From assembly GCA_032433765.1 (NCBI GenBank), contig JAVIAB010000160.1, positions 30,858,121-30,922,120 of the forward strand: DNA of 64,000 nt, written 5' to 3'. Under the pieces are notes generated by a model that did not search any database, was not told the origin of the DNA, and worked only from the letters and a program-made list of their open reading frames with translations. The position numbers and the translations under genes are program-made. Positions 62,761 to 64,000 of the stretch are shown here, piece after piece. Source of the DNA: Megaustenia siamemsis. Its lineage: Eukaryota; Mollusca; Gastropoda; Stylommatophora; Ariophantidae. Position 1 is the stretch's first letter; each line of letters opens with the position of its first letter.

Positions 62761-63667
62761 CTCAGTCGGACGTGAAAAGGTTGAAAGGGACAATGAATAT
62801 AATAACATAGTGCATCTATGGCCATCTAACGCATGATCTCTGAAGAAGTAGTATATACTAATAAAGGGACTATGTCAAGTGCAGACAGAGTTCATGGGAA
62901 ACCCAAGAAGCATGACGCTTTCAGTTTTTGCGAGCAGGGGCGGAATTTGGTAGAGTGGCGTCAGCCGTCTATATATCCTATAACTGAAGACGTCACGCTG
63001 TTAGAGTGTTTTCTGGTTTTATTTTCTGTCCTCAAGCTCAAGTAAATCTATAGTTGGCTGTGATAGGGACAGTCCACAAGATACAAAGGGAGAGCATGCA
63101 CGCAGATTTTTGTTATTGGCAGGAGTCTAGAGGGAGTTTGAAATAACAACACCAGCGCAGTTCACCACAAGTTTCACGTCGACCTGCGCTACCATATACA
63201 AGAAACATATTTTATTTTATTAGTCTAAAAAATGAATGAGTCTGTTTATCTCCTACAGCGTTTTGGGGTTTCTGCATTTTCTCTGGAGAATGGAATGTCC
63301 AGGCAGGTAGGTAGACTACCCGTTGCCGTAAAAGTCGTAAGTAGGTAGACTAACTCAACTAACTGACTAAGACTAAGACTGGTATAGTCATAGTGAATTA
63401 TGAATTATCTAATCAATTCAATTAAATCTAATCTAATGTTTCAGTTTGGTTAAGTTTGTACAATTTTATTTACTCATGCTGTTACACTCGACGTTATTTA
63501 ATTACCGAATAAAGTATATTCATCACGTGTTATAAGACATGATTTGAATTGATAATATTTTTTTTTATCATCATTAAAATTAAATTAATGATTAATTTAA
63601 TTAATGATAGATATTAATTTTCTGATTCCCGGCCCAAGTATCTTTCTTCTAACCTTTTTTAAACTTT
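62761..63667. other. Intergenic, nothing recognised
   Basis: AT-rich, including ATTAATTTAATTAATGAT palindromic runs near 63585-63610. No gene seen. Confidence 0.6.
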
Positions 63668-64000
63668 TTAGCTCCCAGTGGAGCATAGGTCTTCAACAAA
63701 CACTTTCCAAGTCGTTCTGTTTTTTGCCATTCTTTTAAGATCATTCCATGTCTTCCCTATTATCTTCATCTCTGCTTCTGTCTGTCTTCTCCAAGAATTC
63801 CTTGGTCTTCCTCTTTGTCTTTTCCCCTGGGGATTAAAAAAAAGGGCCTGTTGTGTAATACTCTCAGTTGGCTTCCGCAGTGTGTCCTATCCAACGCCAT
63901 CGTCTTCGCTGTATCTCTTTATCCACTGGTGTTTGACTGGTACATTTCCATAATTCTATGTTAGTGATTTTGTCCTGTCATTTCCATCCTTTATTCCTGC
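63668..64000 (-). mobile_element. LINE C-terminal fragment, runs off the window
   Basis: Minus frame FFNPQGKRQRGRPRNSWRRQ, then TEAEMKIIGKTWNDLKRMAK and VFVEDLCSTGS, a well-known metazoan non-LTR C-terminus (GKRKRGRP-NTWRR pattern). The element continues beyond 64000. Confidence 0.88.

Overview
This is animal nuclear DNA, AT-rich and crowded with retrotransposons. It is not bacterial: coding is split by GT-AG introns, there are tRNA-headed SINEs and several LINE lineages, and most reading frames are relics. The repeat mix (RTE-like LINEs, an RNase H-bearing I-superfamily LINE, long-spacing DDE mariners, an EGF/galactose-binding-lectin-like relic) suggests a lophotrochozoan, most likely a mollusc; that placement is inference. 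Layout: bases 1-15155 are one 31-bp satellite array of roughly 490 units. 15.2-26.4 kb is a patchwork of SINEs, 5'-truncated LINEs and minisatellites. 26.5-48.0 kb holds the only convincing host gene, a TGF-beta superfamily ligand in three coding exons (26488-26827, 45089-45256, 46959-48010) whose splice phases agree and which together encode about 519 residues. Its first intron (about 18.3 kb) contains most of the transposons, including a 1.9-kb mariner relative and an I-superfamily LINE with an open 916-codon frame. 48.5-64 kb is again a graveyard of nested elements. 

The most novel item is a retroposon family, called family K here. Four copies (17389-18559 minus, 41001-41172 plus, 48489-49941 minus, 61414-62223 minus) share one 3' end with variable A/T-rich tails, have different 5' ends, and each is bounded by a short direct repeat of the target. 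The longest copy carries a 267-codon frame for a cysteine- and N-glycosylation-rich protein of unknown function. A second copy carries a recognisable relative of that protein's C-terminus. The 5' 230 bp of the longest copy matches the start of a decayed EGF/lectin-like gene at 32069-33530, in the opposite orientation. Three of the four K copies sit inside RTE-alpha elements. 

Names used in the entries: RTE-alpha and RTE-beta are two RTE-like LINE families; gamma, delta, epsilon and zeta are other LINE lineages seen as fragments; SINE-A to SINE-D are tRNA-like short elements. All are labels for this window, not database names.
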